A stretch of DNA of 64,000 nt from assembly GCA_963169105.1 (NCBI GenBank), contig OY720633.1, positions 34,612,795-34,676,794 of the forward strand, given 5' to 3'. This document shows positions 33,301 through 48,400 of the stretch, in pieces; position 1 is the stretch's first letter, and every line of letters begins with the position of its first letter. The position numbers and the translations under genes are program-made. The notes beneath the pieces were generated by a model that worked only from the letters and a program-made list of their open reading frames with translations, was not told the DNA's origin and made no database searches. Source of the stretch: Ceriagrion tenellum. Its lineage: Eukaryota > Arthropoda > Insecta > Odonata > Coenagrionidae.

Positions 33301-36300
33301 CTTTTGATTTTCCTTTGGTGTAAATTTGTTTGGTGAATGATAGGTAGCTGAGGCATCTCTGATGAAGTGGCCCATTATTGTTATTCTTTAATTCTAACTT
33401 TTTCTGCTTCTGACCAGTAGCTTTGATGAGGTAAAGTAAAATTTCTGAATTCAGAAAAAACTTCAGCCACTATTTATTGCTCTTTTCTTTATAGAAGTTT
33501 AGCTGAAACAGACTAAGTCTAAGTCTGAGTTGAGATTGACTCAGTATCACAAGCAGTGGCTGCAACGCATATCACTAAAACTTGATGTCGTGAGTGAATT
33601 GGTTGCGAATGGTAGGCAGAGACGAGAAAAAATAACATCCACCCTAGCCACTTTGATTAACTGAGGAACATTGATATAACGAACAAGTATTACAATTGAA
33701 AACAAGCCCGTAGGCTAAATACCGTAAACTTGATCACATGTCACCACTCCTGCAGGTCCTTTCTCATCCGCAGTCAGTTTCAAAAGAGGCTGGGCCCAGG
33801 GTAGAGACAACGCGGCTGGCGATTAAGGGGAGTCAGCTGACCAATGCAGGAGTTTGGGAATCCTTGTTGTGTCGCTGATTGGCAGAGGAAACGGCACTAG
33901 GATTGAGTTGGTCAGAATAGAGTGTGCCACTGTAACTTTCAGTATTATAGTGAGCTGATTGTTTCATCGCGGACAGCGAACACGAGACAGTGAATTGCAA
34001 GGCCAAATGCACGAGGGATACTCACAAATGGCATTTGCAAGTATTTGGCATTTGTGAGTTTTTTTGTGATGACTGTTTTTTCTGGCAGAGTTGTTTTTGC
34101 AAAGTGGGAGGGGGGAAATTTTGGCACATGGCTTACTTTGTCCTTCTACTAATGACCTTCTTCTTTATCCCCAGTGCTCAGTTGATTTCTTTTCAATAAT
34201 TAATTTCATATCTGCATTAAGTACAATGAAATTGCCATGAGAAAAAAATTGGCCTGGACCAGGAATCAAACCACGGACTTTTGGCTTTCCGGGCCGATGA
34301 GTGGACCACTATGCTACCCGGGCTTCCTAATCCTCATGGCAATTTAGAAGGATGCTTATGAACTAGATGTTAAGCCCTTGTAGTTTTGCTTGGCTCTATG
34401 TACAAATTGCTTTGTATACAGAGCCAAGTGTGGCTTTAGCACCAGAATAAGATACATTCCTCATGCTGTGGCTTCCTTGAACTCCATTCTCCATCATGGT
34501 GCCAACTTTGATGGACCACTAGGGTTTAACATCTAGTTTATATGCATCCTTCTAAATTGCCATGAGGAATAGGAAGCCTGGGTAGTGTAGTGGTCTGCGC
34601 ATCAGCCCGTGGTTTGATTTCTGGTCCAGGCCAATTTTTTCTCATGGCAATTTCATCGTATTACACTGCCGTATTTTTGGGTGGCCTGAATACTTTGCAT
34701 ACATTAATAAGTGTTTAAAATATTGTAAGTGTTGACATTTTTATTATCTGGCATACATTGTGGTTTTTAAACTTCTTCATTTACTTGCATACCACAATTG
34801 ATTCTATTGTAAGTTGTTTGGTTTTTGTGCATTGTTAAATATTTGGTGAATTATTCAGTTTATTTGTGGATGCTGTCTGACTCTGTGTTGTTGCTGAATA
34901 AGGAATTCCACAGCTAACATTCAGAGCTCATATTTCATGATATCATATGAAATCTGAAGTTCTGTATTGTAAAAGTGATTTCCTAACACTGAAGAATGTG
35001 ATGGGGAGGTGAAATTACATACATATGTGTGACTATACATTGTGTAAATTTTTATAATTAGTACACTAATGTAGTTTTTTCTTCCTTTTTGCAGAGTAAA
35101 ACCCAGTGATTTTGAATTTTTGCGTGTCATTGGAAAAGGAAGTTTTGGAAAAGTACTACTAGCACGACATTGTGCTGATAAAAAGCACTATGCAGTGAAG
35201 GTGGGTGCCTAATTGGTTTTTATATGCATACTTAGAGTTCAGTTCCATTAACATTCATTGGAAAATTTAATGCATGAATATTGAATCTGTCATGCTTGAT
35301 TTTTTTCCTTGCCTTTTAACTGTATTTTTTATGTTATATCTCTATTTATTATGTATTTTGTTCTAAAAAAGCTATCAATTGATGAAATTAAATCCTAACC
35401 TAAAGGGTGCCATGATGCTTAGAAATATGTGACTGGTAGTGAAATTATTCTCTTCATGTAATGAATCACTCCAGAGCTATGAGTAACCAAGGTGAAATTA
35501 ATATCCTAGAAAGAAATGATCTTGGGTCGTTAATAGGAAAACTTCTCTGAGCTTTGACTGCGCTATGACAAATTTTCAGAATATGAATGAAAGGTGTTGT
35601 ATCTCCAAGAATCTATATTATCGTAGATGGATTTTGTTTTGCCTGCATTGGTGGGGTGAGCAATGAGGGAGGAATTTGAGAGCAGCAGAGCTCTGTGGAT
35701 CGTTGGAGGAGTGCAAGGGTGAGTAGGGATGAGGAGTCTAGTGAGAGGGCCAGGAAAAGCGTGAAACTGCTGTGGAGGTGAGTGGGGTGGGAGTACGCCA
35801 GTGATGGAAAGGGAGAGGCAAAGCCAGGGCAACTGTCGAAGTAGAATGAAGAAAAGGAATGAAGCGGGGGTGTCCTGTTCATAGATTGAGAATGAAAAAT
35901 AAATTTGAATTTTGGTAGATATTATGAAACAATAATCTCCTCATTCTTCCCCTGGACTCCAAAATGCAGCTACTGCTGTCAGACGCTGGATAGTGTTTGC
36001 TTTGGACAGAAATTAAGCTCATTAAGGAATGGAAGGAGTGCGAAAATTCATTTGTTGGGACAGTATTTATCAAGATCTTGTTTGGTAATCCTTGGAGTCG
36101 CATGTCAGGGGTTGTGAATGACACTCACTTTCGTCAGTCTCACTTGGTGGTATTCCATCATTAAAAAATTTAAGATGTCAACTTTTACAAAACCACTCGA
36201 TTTATTAAAACAACGACCCAGGTTTCAATGTGCATTCACATCATCAATGACTTTACACTGAATGATTTAAATCAAATGCTGAGGTGTTGACAGAGACTGT

Positions 36301-39300
36301 AGGCATTGATAGGGTGTGGTTTAAATGATTATACCCATGCTGACTTTTGATATAAGTGATGGAAGAAGTGACCACATCAAAGGAAGATGATACGGTGGTT
36401 AAAATCAAAACTATGTTGAAGAATGTGATGGGGAGGTGTAACCATCAGATCCTCAAACATAGCAAAATTCTTCTCAATTAATGTAGATTATCCATTGTGC
36501 AAATTTTTCTTCCACGTCCCTTCCCTCATATCCTGGAACATTCCTGTAAAAGTGCTGTCAAATATAGCCAGCTTACATACCCATTGCAATTCTGGCTGTT
36601 TCACCGGTTCTCAAAATTATTTCTGTTACCTATGTCCAGGTTTGATTCTTTTGTGCGCTGCACATATCATGTGCTATATTTCTATTGGTGAAAATTTGTA
36701 TGAAAATACCAGGTTGAACATCTTAACATTCTATTTTTGACTAAAAATACTGAACGAATAACCTTGAACCATTTCATAATAAAATCTTCAGTTATCCTCA
36801 CCTTTAACGAGGTTCTACTACCTATTTTGCATGTAGTTAGTCAGGTCATACTGACATAGTGGAAGTGAACACCAAGAGGCAAAGCTTTTTGCAGGGGTTT
36901 TTGAGAAAAATGATTAGGGAACCAGTTAAAATCTTGGATTTATGAGCATTTTCTGCTGGAATTTTGACTCGCTGGTCTCTCATCTGATGCTTTGTTAAGC
37001 GTATGTAAGACTCGGATGCATGCTTCTATCCCTAGCATGATTTTTGTTTACCTACCCTTTTGACTTCCTCCTTTGATACTTTCATTTGCCATTCATCATG
37101 CTGCAACTTATACTGATCCCATCTCCATTCTATGGAACTACCATTTTCTGCTGTGAATGATGTTCATTAAGTTCTCTGAATATGTGACCTACATTTAAGC
37201 TTCTGGACATTCTCTTCATGAGGACCATAAAAATCTTACTCTCAAATTAAAAATGTCTTTTATGATATCTAGTGACTAAGAAGTTTTTCATTAAATACAA
37301 GTAACCACAGTGTACATTATACCTATGTAATTTAATAGAATTTACGTTGGAAATTTGTCATAATCTTGACAAGCCCCTCTGTTACTTTCGTTGGATTCCT
37401 TTGCTCCAATCTTAGGGGTGCTAATGACATTCTTCTGTACTTATTGATGCTAAATTTCTTTCTTGTACAAAGTTATGTACAAAAAAATATTTCGGGGATG
37501 GAATCATCATCATTTTCTAATTATCATCATTGGTTATTCAACACTATAATTGGTTGACTGCAACCCTTGACCCTTCCCCATCTAATACTAATTCCCTTAC
37601 CTCTTGGTATCTCTTCCTATGTACCTACTTTCCTATTTATTAATATTTCTCATTATGTGGTAGCACTTTATAAATTAGAATGAATTCTGTATTTTTTTAG
37701 TACTTAGGCCAGGCTTATGAAATATGTATAATATTAGGCAAAATAATACAAATTGAACCCATAGCTATAAGATTTATTATTAGATTTTTCCTTTATGAAG
37801 TAGTGATGAATTTTATGGCACTAAAATTGTATCATGTAGCAAAATTACCTTGATTCTACATCCTGCATACTTCTAATTTTTTCAGGTTTTGCAAAAGCGT
37901 CTGATACTGAAGAGGAATGAAACTCAACATATCATGTCTGAAAGAAATGTTTTGCTGTCTAATCTTCAGCATCCCTTTCTTGTTGGCCTGCACTTTAGTT
38001 TTCAAACTCAAACCAAGTTGTACTTTGTTCTGGATTTAGTGAATGGTGGAGAGGTATGTTGGATTGTGATGGTGAAAATGTAATCATGTATTATAATGTC
38101 ACTGCTGAAGTCTGGTTTTAGTGTATTCTTTCTTGCGACAGATATGGTATGATGTATTGTAATATTACAATAAGTCGCAAGGGATGGCCGCGTTGTTTGT
38201 TTGTTTACGCGGTCACCAGGGAAACGAGAGGGATGTGCAGGGAGTAGAGAGGACGTACAGGAGTGAGGCGGGAACGTTTTTCTGTTGATTTGTGTTTGAT
38301 ATGAGGGAGTGTTTCTTTTGATTTATGAAGTGAAGCAAAGGAAGTGTTCTTTTGATTTGAGAAGTGAAAAAAAGAAATTGTTACATTTTGGCGCCACAAT
38401 GTGCAGGGCACGACTTCTCGATTAGAAAGGGACCACGGGCAACCTGAGTTTAAGTTTCAGTGGATAGAAGCGAAACTGTGAAATGGCAGGAGTCACTAGA
38501 AAACTCCATGAGTTAAAGAAGAAGGAATTGCAAAGTATCTTAAACGAATGGGGAGTACCGGTGCAAGGGGCAAAATTTAAATTAAAAGAGCGTTTAAGGT
38601 AAATGTTGGAGAAGAGGGTATAGATACAGAGACATATGAGTTTGAAATTGAGATGGAGGGCCCAGTCGTGAGCAGAATTCAGGCCATGTTGAGGGAGATA
38701 CGTAAAGAACAGAAGAAAATTCTGGAAGAGCTGAGGGACCTAATGGAGGGACAAAAAGAACGAGAGAGGCAGAGTTATGAGCAGAAGAAGAGGGACGAAG
38801 AACTAAGAATAACTAAGAGAAGAGCTAAGAAAACAGAAAGAGGACCTGATAACGGGGGTTAAGGAAAGTTTGCAGACTATTAGGGAAGAATGGAGGGAGA
38901 AATTTCCAGTCCACGAAGCGGAAATCGTGGAGAGGCAAGAGCAGATGATGTGCCGAGTGGAGAAAGGGATAAATGAGACGAAAGAGAAGGTTCAAGAGAA
39001 CAGAAGGAAGATAGAAGTGACCCAAGAAAAGGTGAAAGAAAACGAAGAATTAATTGAACAATTGTCAGCGAAGGTGGACCAGCAGGCTCAACAGGCAAAT
39101 GCAGAGATCAGCGAAGATACCCTAAGGGAAATTGCAAACAAATTAAGAGAGGACCATGTCCGTGCACCCAGTGGAATGCAAGCATCGACCACCCAACTGG
39201 GGATCCCGAGTTTTAATGGGAGAAGAGAAGCGAGGCTGATAAATATATGAAGGAGCTTGAAGAATATATGGAAATGTACCGATGATCGGAGGCAGAAGCG

Positions 39301-42300
39301 CTGAAAATTGTGTCGCAAGGGATGACCGGACTGGCTGGCGAATGGTTTTGCGGCTACCTCGCCTCTTCACACCGACGTGGAATCCTTCAAGGAGATGTTC
39401 CTCGGACTGTATTGAGGGGACGAGGAGCAAATGGAGATATGACGGGCTTTGGACACGGGAAGATATAACCCATCAACCAATCAGGCTATGGTGGAATACA
39501 CGATAGCCAGGATTGTGGTGGCGAAGGAGTTGAGACCACCCATGGCTGATAATTAACTGATACAAAGGATAAGGCAGCATTATGGACCAGAAGTGAGCGT
39601 GGGGATGATTTCCCATAATGTTAGGATGCTCCCTGATTTCCTCTCATTGTTAGGGAGGTATGACCACGTCGGATTGAAGGAATACCGGACGTGAGAGACC
39701 ACGGGAAGAGAGAGAGAGGAAGCAACCCGGGAGCAGCATGAGAGGCAGCGATGGCAGAGGCAAAATGAAGGGAGGAGACCATATCGAGGTGGTGGATATT
39801 AACCACAATCCAGGGAACCAAAGAATGGAAACGTACCAGAAGCATATCATTTAAAGGGAGTCTGTGCGAGAATGAAGGTCGCAGCCCAGCTGATGAGAGG
39901 GAACTGCGAGCAAAGGAAGCAAGAGAGGGACTCGCAGAGAGGGAAACGAGAGGACCTACGGGAGTGAAGCAGGAATGTGAAGAAGAGGACGGTCGGTAGC
40001 GAATGTTTTTCTTTTGATTTGTGTTTGATTTGATTTGAGGGAGTGTTCATTTGATTTGAGAAGGGAAATAAAGGAATTGTTACAGTATCTCTTGGTATTA
40101 GAAATGTCTTACCTCAGAATCGTTTATTTTTTATAGATTTAGTCTGCTAGGCCATTTGCTGAAGCACTTTGACTGCACCTTTGCTCAATGTTTTTTTGTG
40201 CTGTAGAGCAAAATATTTTGGTGCCTTCATTCCACGGAATTTGAATTTGCCATGGTTCATTTACTTTAGTAATTAGTTCAGCATTATAAGTTCCATATAA
40301 AATGAGGTTCCTTTATTGCTGCATTGTGGGTTAACCTATTCTTAGTTCTATCGCTTCATTCAATCTCTACTCACTCCATTACCATATATATGTATAGTGT
40401 TCAAGACAAATTATATGTGATGCAGAATGTTTTTTTATGTGAGTCAACACATTTTGTTCTTCCAGTGAGCCGCCACACTAAGACTCATAATGAGAGTTTT
40501 TCCTATAATCATTCCCTGATGGCCCTAAAATATTCTGACTCCGTCGTTGTACAAATTCTGACATGCCCATATATTTTCGGGCAAGTCTACGATGACCGTA
40601 TCTTTCTCTTTGCACCCCAATATTTTCAACCGATGCTGGTAGTTTACATTCCTACTGCCTCGAATGCTGTCGACAGCCTATAGTCATGTTTTCAGCCAGC
40701 GACACTTTTTTCAAATAGTGATTTCTGATGCTCGAGCAGGAATATGTTTTGTAATAGTTATGGCTTTCCGAAGTTTGTAAATTTTTACCCAAGTGTTATT
40801 TATGCTCTAAATGAATTCTTTTTGTTTTTATTATCATTTCTGACCATCCATCTATAAAACTAATGCTTATATTTGTTTAGCAATCTATTTTTATGATGTG
40901 TATGGTCTTAATTTTTAAAATTTATTATGGAGAGTTTTTACAAATTTGGGTTGAAAACTTCCTTTTTGCATGAAAAAAACTTTCTATCATAGTAAATTAT
41001 TTAGAAAATAGATTTTTTGTTTTTATCCTCTCATTTATTGCTTATGAGTACTCAATTGTATTTTTTTCCTCAAAAAACTTATGCAATTGAAATCTTTGGA
41101 TGGTATTTTGACATTAGAAAAATGGCGATTTCACAAAAACGCTAATTTTCACCACTCTGGTGTGTTTTAATGTAGTTAGAAGAAAATATTTCTCTAGCAA
41201 TAGATGAATTATTCTTTACCTTGTGTGCATTTTTATGCATCTCTCGTTCTATATTATTTATTCACTTATTCTCCTTCCTCTAAATGTTTTTCTCAATTAA
41301 TAATACTTGTTGAATTATTCTCTTTTGGGAAAATAGAGTAAGTGGTAAAATACTTTTTCATGAAGAGCACAAGGGTTATTATGAGTCCTAACTAGGTTAT
41401 TTTTGCATTTCACCCACAAGAATAATGACCAGTTTGGTGCTTTCAGGAACACAAAAATAGTATTACCCTACTTGCTCTTGCATTTACTAAGTCTTTCCAA
41501 CAAAACCTTCCTGACGTCAAAATGCTGTTATGTGTAAGACACCCAGAGCCATGGACTACCGTACCTCCATAATCTGTCCCTTTTTCCTGAGAAATGGAAG
41601 TGATAAATTGTAGGCATTTTTATTATGGATAATGGACACGACTTCACACGTGGGTGTGAAATCCCTTCCACATGGAAGTTGGATCACCTTGTCGTTTGAC
41701 GAATGAACGTCGGTCAGTATTTCTTTGAGTTTTGGAGCATGCACACATTATTTTGTCTACATTCTTTAATTTGAAGTAATGTGATGCATGAAATAGCATA
41801 TTTCGTGGCAACTACCCAGTTTTTGCAGAGGAACATTGTTGCTGTGGGGTGTTTCGTACTGCGTAGTCCTACAATGGATTCAGGAGAAGAGTTGTATTCG
41901 ACAGATGGTGGCTCAGAAGAATTAGAGATTGAAGACTCTGGTTCAAAATCAAGTCTTTCTGGGGAAACGTTCTCTGACCTGAATGGCAATGAAGCTGCTG
42001 CTCCTCAAGAAGGCCTATTCTGGCTTCTCCCTTTTTTTGGACAGACAATGGGCTTCCGGAGATTTGTGAAAATTTGCCAATTTTTGCATTTTACAAAGTA
42101 CTACTTTTATGACCACAAGACTCACCCCAATTCCTAATTGAACTAAATATGGGACTCGAAATAAAACACGCCAAGGTGAGCCAGCAGAGCTGAAGAGCAA
42201 AAAACTGATGAATGGGGAAGAGACTGCCTTCTGGAAAGGGAAAATTATGGCTCTGCGGTGGAAGGACAAGGAGGAGGTGACTCTTTTGTCAACTGTCCAC

Positions 42301-42378
42301 AAATGTGCAGTAAAAAGTGTTGATAAAAGAGGGAGAGAAAAAGTGAAACCAATGGTGGAGGTAGATTACAATAATGCA

Positions 42379-42412
<34 letters not shown>

Positions 42413-45400
42413 GGGTGTGTGAATCGTGTTGATCAGCATCTTGCTGATTACTCTATACGTGGTAAAAATTAGAATAAAAAAATATTTTTTCACTTTGGTG
42501 AACTCACTGCATGGAATTCCACCACCACTGTGTGGTAGGCCACCCACTATGCCCTACCCGCAATGCCTCATGGAGAGACATTTCCCAGAACTGATTGAGG
42601 CCACTGAAAAGAAGACTCACCCTATTTGTTCTGCTGAATGCATGATGCAAGGGGGAAAAATTTGCTAAGAAACAAGATACTAGTTTATACAATGTAATAT
42701 GTCACTCTGTGTCACACCATGTTTCGAGAATTATCATACCAATGCTGATGTTTAATTTTGGCATTAATTTTTTATGTTTTATGTATGATGTTTTCTCTTT
42801 GTACATGTATTGTTTCAATAAATGTGATCATGAGTAATTTTACCGAATTCCAGGAAATAAGTGTTTGTAATTCTTAAAAAGCCTAAAACCTTTCCAGATA
42901 TAGGGTCCTGGCTTTCAAAGGCCTTCTGGTGTGGCAAGTATGACTGTTATTATGATCGTAACTTGGATGGGTAGTAGATGATGTGATTGATGATGAATTT
43001 TCATCAATATTGTTTAATTGGATGAGTTTAAGTCTTAAACGTCTATTAAAAAAACATGATTTAACATTTATAAACTCAACTATCATCCAGGGCGATTTTT
43101 GTTTTACATATCAATTTCAGGATATGATTCAACATGATATCATGACAAGGTTTATGATTCAGTACATATATACTTATGCAGGATTAAAGTGATGCAAAGA
43201 GTATGCTTGTCCCAACATACATGTTCTTTGTACACCCCAAATAACATCCAAGACACAATCATGGTCCATCATCTAACCATGTCATTTGTCGTAATGTGTC
43301 TGCAAGTTATACCATCATAGCTCACATTATGTCTTCTGGATTAGAATTTATTTTTTTGTGTGACGTCCTCTTTGTGGCCTGTTTGATCATCATTCAGAAG
43401 TCATAAATTCCCATTTCCTGGCAAAAATGACTTGAGTTTGAATAAAAATTGGTTCCATAAATTGTCATTTAGAGGGAAGTAAAGTGTTCTCATGGAAAGA
43501 TAATTTTGCATAGGAAAGTATATGTCATTTTAGCCAAATAGCTTATAGGAAAACTTAAACATCACCGTATTGGCCCAAATATTTTAAGTCATCATGAGTA
43601 GTGATAATAATAATCATTCAACCAAGTGGCTTGTTGTATTAAAATAAATAATCACAAAATGGAATGCCATCATCAGGATTATTTTAGACTAAAGTTAGCG
43701 TCTTTGATTACCTAGCAGTGCAGTAATCGCCTTGTGGGATAATTATGAAAGTAAAAAAAGATGAATCTTGGTTACTTTCTATTTCATTATTCACATTGGC
43801 AACAGATTGCTTTCAATGAAGTTTGAATAAGACATCTGCAGTATTCATCTTCATATTAAAGCAATCAAACTTGTATTACGCTGGTGAAAAAAAGGAACTG
43901 TAGGTGATTACTGGTTACCTTTCTAAGGCTACAGCTGTTCCCATCATATGAAACAGATCATATGAGAGAGAGAGAGAAAATAGCAATCGGCGGCAAAAAT
44001 CAACTCCAACTTCATAGGATATAGTGGTTAAAATATACTTTGAGGTTACTATTGTATGCTACTGCAGCATATATACAACACAGAGGAGACTGTTGTATCC
44101 ATATCTCAAAATTTATAATGTTATCTAAAAGGATAGAGGTTACCAGGACAGGCAGATTCACCAACTATGACAAAAAACACTCTAATTGATATTTTTTAGA
44201 CCAAAAAATATGAGTTGACTGTACTTTAAAATATATTGCATTTGTTGTCTAGCGACGATATACAGAGCTATTTTGGTGATAACTATTCATTATTCTTAAT
44301 TTACCATTGCAAGTAGTGTTTTTTAACATAATCACAGGGAACTCTTTACCTTTATTTGTTGTTAAACTTTATTTTGTTTATGATTTTTACGTAGAAATTT
44401 GTGTGTGTTACCTGTTTTGGAAATGTATATCATCCGACCAGTTAAATCATCCCAATTCATGGGAAAGAGTCTCTTGATTCTTTCCTGTGATTCATAAAGA
44501 ATCATAAAGAGGCATATGATTCTTTGCATGATCACTTATTTAAACCTGATTTTTATCTTTAAATCGATTATTTCCTGGAATCATTTGATGATTAAATCGA
44601 TTATCACAAATTTTTACCCATCTCTATACTTATTCCCCTTTAACCTATATTCTTTGGACAATTGCATATAAAAGTCGAATTTATATACAAATAAAATATT
44701 AATTTTTAGTAATTAAATTTAGACAAAGGATTAACAGCTTTCTCTCTTAAGAGTATAGTTTCCAGTCTCTCAAACCTCTGACCCTCGAAATACTTCTTAA
44801 CAGGGTACAACTGCTGTTATGTCAGTATAATTTAATATTAAAGAACATATAATTATGTGTATTACTAAGCATATGTGGTGGAAGATCATTGACAATTACT
44901 CTCATCTTAATCATTCCATGTTTTTTTGCAGCTTTTTTTTCATCTGCAGAGGGAAAGAACATTTCCAGAGCCTCGATCAAAATTTTATGCTTCAGAAATA
45001 GCATCTGCCCTTGGTTATCTTCATTCTAGAGGAGTAATATATAGGGATCTTAAACCTGAAAATCTTTTACTGGATGCCGAAGGCCATGTAATGCTTACAG
45101 ACTTTGGGTTATGCAAGGAGGGTCTTTCTCATTCTTCTGACACAACATCAACCTTTTGTGGAACTCCAGAATATCTTGCCCCAGAAATTATACGGAAACA
45201 GGTGATAACAAATGAATTTCATGGATGATGGTGAATGTTGTTCATATTATCTTACATTTCTTAGTGTATAAATAATACAGGATAGCCATTTGTTTTTCAA
45301 TGAAAACTGTTAAGGAGAAACTTTTATTTTAGGCATGCCTGATAATCTACCTTTATTTTAACTAATATTTTAGTAAGACTTATGCTATTGAATGGCGTAA

Positions 45401-48400
45401 AAATATTCCTAGGTAATTGGTTATTTAATGTTAGTATATTGCTTTCAAAAGTATTAATTTTATGCTGAAATACACTGTCTTATTTGCAGTGTGATGGCAT
45501 CTCTTCAATTAACTTTATCTCAATCAATGCCCAAATAATATTGTTCAAAAATTTCTGGAATATGCCCTAGACATAGACACGCCTTATACATTTGTTTTAA
45601 GTGCAGGACATTGATAATTAACACGAGAATTTATGTTAAAATACCAGACTTCCAATTCTTGTTGGAGCACATAGCCACTCACACTAATGAATGTAGTTAC
45701 ATTGCCAAGGAAAACTTCTGCTGTTTTCCTTGTTTACTGAGTCTATTTTCAATGCATATCAAAAGTGGGCATTTAATATAATTGTTAAATGTTTTAAGCC
45801 AGAGATAATTATTCCCTTCTCTCAGTTGATTGAAAAATCATGATATCAAATCCTGCCAAAATAGCAATGGAGGCTGGAGTCAGTAGAGTCACTTGTTTTC
45901 TTGCATTAAGAAAGTTTCGCTGTAACGCTTTGTCCTGTAAGAGATTTTATTCAAAGGAGTATTTACATGAAATTTTTAAAAAATATCAAAAGCCTAAATT
46001 TACTCATTACTGCAAATTTTGTACATCTTAAGAAAACAGTACTGTGAAGTGCGGGTACTCCATAAAGGAAAAATACAGCTGATAACCTTGGTGAAATATG
46101 AATATTTCACTGTGTGCATTTTTACTGCTCATTTCAAAGGAAAATGATGATTTTGGCATAGGAAGGTCCTTTTTATGGATACTTAAATTTTATTTCCATA
46201 TCAACATAAGTCTGTTATAATCTCGTCTGATTATTTTTCCTTTATTTTCTATATCAAGTGTGTATTTTGACTTGCTCAACAACTTCTAGACCAGTATCTT
46301 GTTATTGCAGTGATTTTTGTGGAAACTTATGGTAATTTAATGATGACATAATACATAAATAAAGCCTTTACTTTGTCTTTGTAAAATGGTGTGATGTTGA
46401 ATTAAAGTATTGCCTTTGTAGAAGTTGAATAATGGATAAATTGAGACAACATTTTATTAGAAAGATATGAATTGTGGAATTTTGTGGAAATATGTAATGT
46501 TACAACTAGAGTCCCCTGTGCTTAATCATGTGAGTGTGTGGTCAATCTGGCCCTATTTTTCTGATGAAATTATTAACACTATTCCAGCCATATGATCTAT
46601 CCGTGGACTGGTGGAGTCTGGGAGCTGTTCTGTATGAGATGCTTCATGGGTTGCCACCTTTTTACAGTAGATCAACTGCAGAAATGTATGATAACATTTT
46701 AAATAAACCACTGAAAGTAAAGTCATCAATTTCAGAAGCTGCAAGGGATTTTCTAACGCAGGTAATTTTCAAATTCAAGAGAGTGTGAGTCATTAAACAA
46801 AATTAAAAATATTTGTACTCTATATTCTATATAGTATACTGTAAAACCTCATCATATATTCTTTGGATGGGGTGAAAGGAAAAAAGTGTACATTGAGGTA
46901 AATTTTAATTTGCAGGAAATTAAAGCAAAATCTGGTAAATTATTGATTTCGTCACACCAACATTTTTTCTCCCAGTTCTGATAAATGTATTTCCATAAAA
47001 TTAACGTCACATATAATGCTAACGTCCACATTCGTGCAATATTTTTACTTTATATTATATACTAAATTATACTAGAAATAGGAAGTATTTAAACCTGTGA
47101 AGAGCATTTTTTTCGTCTGCCATTACACTGTCTTGCCTTCTGCCTCCTACATGGCAAAGGAGTCAACCAGTGGCATCTTTACTCTAAATGCCTCAAACTT
47201 AGTCACTTTATTTCTCCCTTTATTAAGATTATCTCAATTGACTAGGAGTTTCAAATAATTTCTTCAAATGCACTTCCACTCCTTCCGCTGAAATTTTAAG
47301 CCACTTGTACTCATCCTCCCTCACTTCACACCATTTATTCCTCCTAATATTGAGTTTTCATTCACTTTTAATTGGGAGGAATCACCTTTTTGAAGCAATG
47401 AACATGGTAAGTTGCTTGCTTAAAGAAGAACTTGTTGCTTAAATGCCCAACAACATTGTTTATTCCTCAAACCATGGACATATCACTGCCTGTAAGTTAA
47501 GCTCGAAAATCATGGCATGTACCCATCAGACACGAGAAAAGACACAACCCACCTCCCCTCCAAAACCTTCATTGTTGACCCATTACCACTGATGGGAGAG
47601 GATATTTATCAGACACGAGAAATGACACAACCCACCTCCCCTCCAAAACCTTCATTGTTGACCCATTACCACTGATGGGAGAGGATATTTTGCGTGATTT
47701 GAAACAATACAAAAGCTGCCAACCACAAACATAATCTCCTTCCTTCCCTCTAAATTCACTTTTTAAACAAGCTTTATTGTTGCTACTAATTCACCTTGTT
47801 CCAAACAATAGAAATGGCATGAATATTGATAATTAATTTTGGTACAAATTACTCAAAGTGGGTGTTAGATGGGTAAAATTTGCAGCCATGGATGTATAGA
47901 AACTCTACCTTACTTGGAAAAAATCCTCAAATAAATTAGTGATTGGCAGGGTAAAAAGTTGTTACTGCAGACATGTAGAAATTGTTTCTTTTTTAGAAAA
48001 GAATTCCTCGAGAAATATTAATGATTTGCAGGGTGAGAAGTTGTAGCCCCTAGATGTGTACTTTTTTTTCTCAAGGGATTCTTTTCTATAATGAAAAGAA
48101 ACCATTTCTATATATCTGAGCAACAAATTTTTACCTAGCCAATCATCAAAATTTTCTTGAGAGATTATTTTTTAAAAAAGAAATCAATTTCTACATGTCC
48201 ATAGCAGTGAATTTTTACCCTACCTATCACCTAACTTTCTCAAGGGGTTTTTTTTCTAAAAAAGAGGAAACTGTTTCTACATGTCTGTGGTTAAACCTTT
48301 TACCTAGCCAATCACCAATGTCTCTTGAAGGATTCTTTGCTAAAAAAAGGAACCATTTCTGCATATAAGGGACAACAACTTTTTAACCCTGACAATGACC

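Larger units (their letters stand above)
38158..40084 (+). mobile_element. Internally deleted LTR retrotransposon (SGK3 intron 6)
   Basis: 4-bp target duplications GTAT at 38154-38157 and 40085-40088 flank the element. The 5' LTR (38158-38385) starts TGTAA and ends TTACA. It is followed by TTT and a primer-binding-site-like TGGCGCCACAATG from 38389. The 3' LTR is shortened (about 39940-40084) but shares GATTTGTGTTTGAT and the GTTACA end. Only gag remains inside; protease, reverse transcriptase and integrase are deleted. A Gypsy-like class is inferred from the gag type and 4-bp duplication. Confidence 0.85.

Noticed and set aside
41500..42800. Functional domesticated piggyBac gene
   Set aside because: Stops, a missing catalytic segment and the G run rule out an intact protein.
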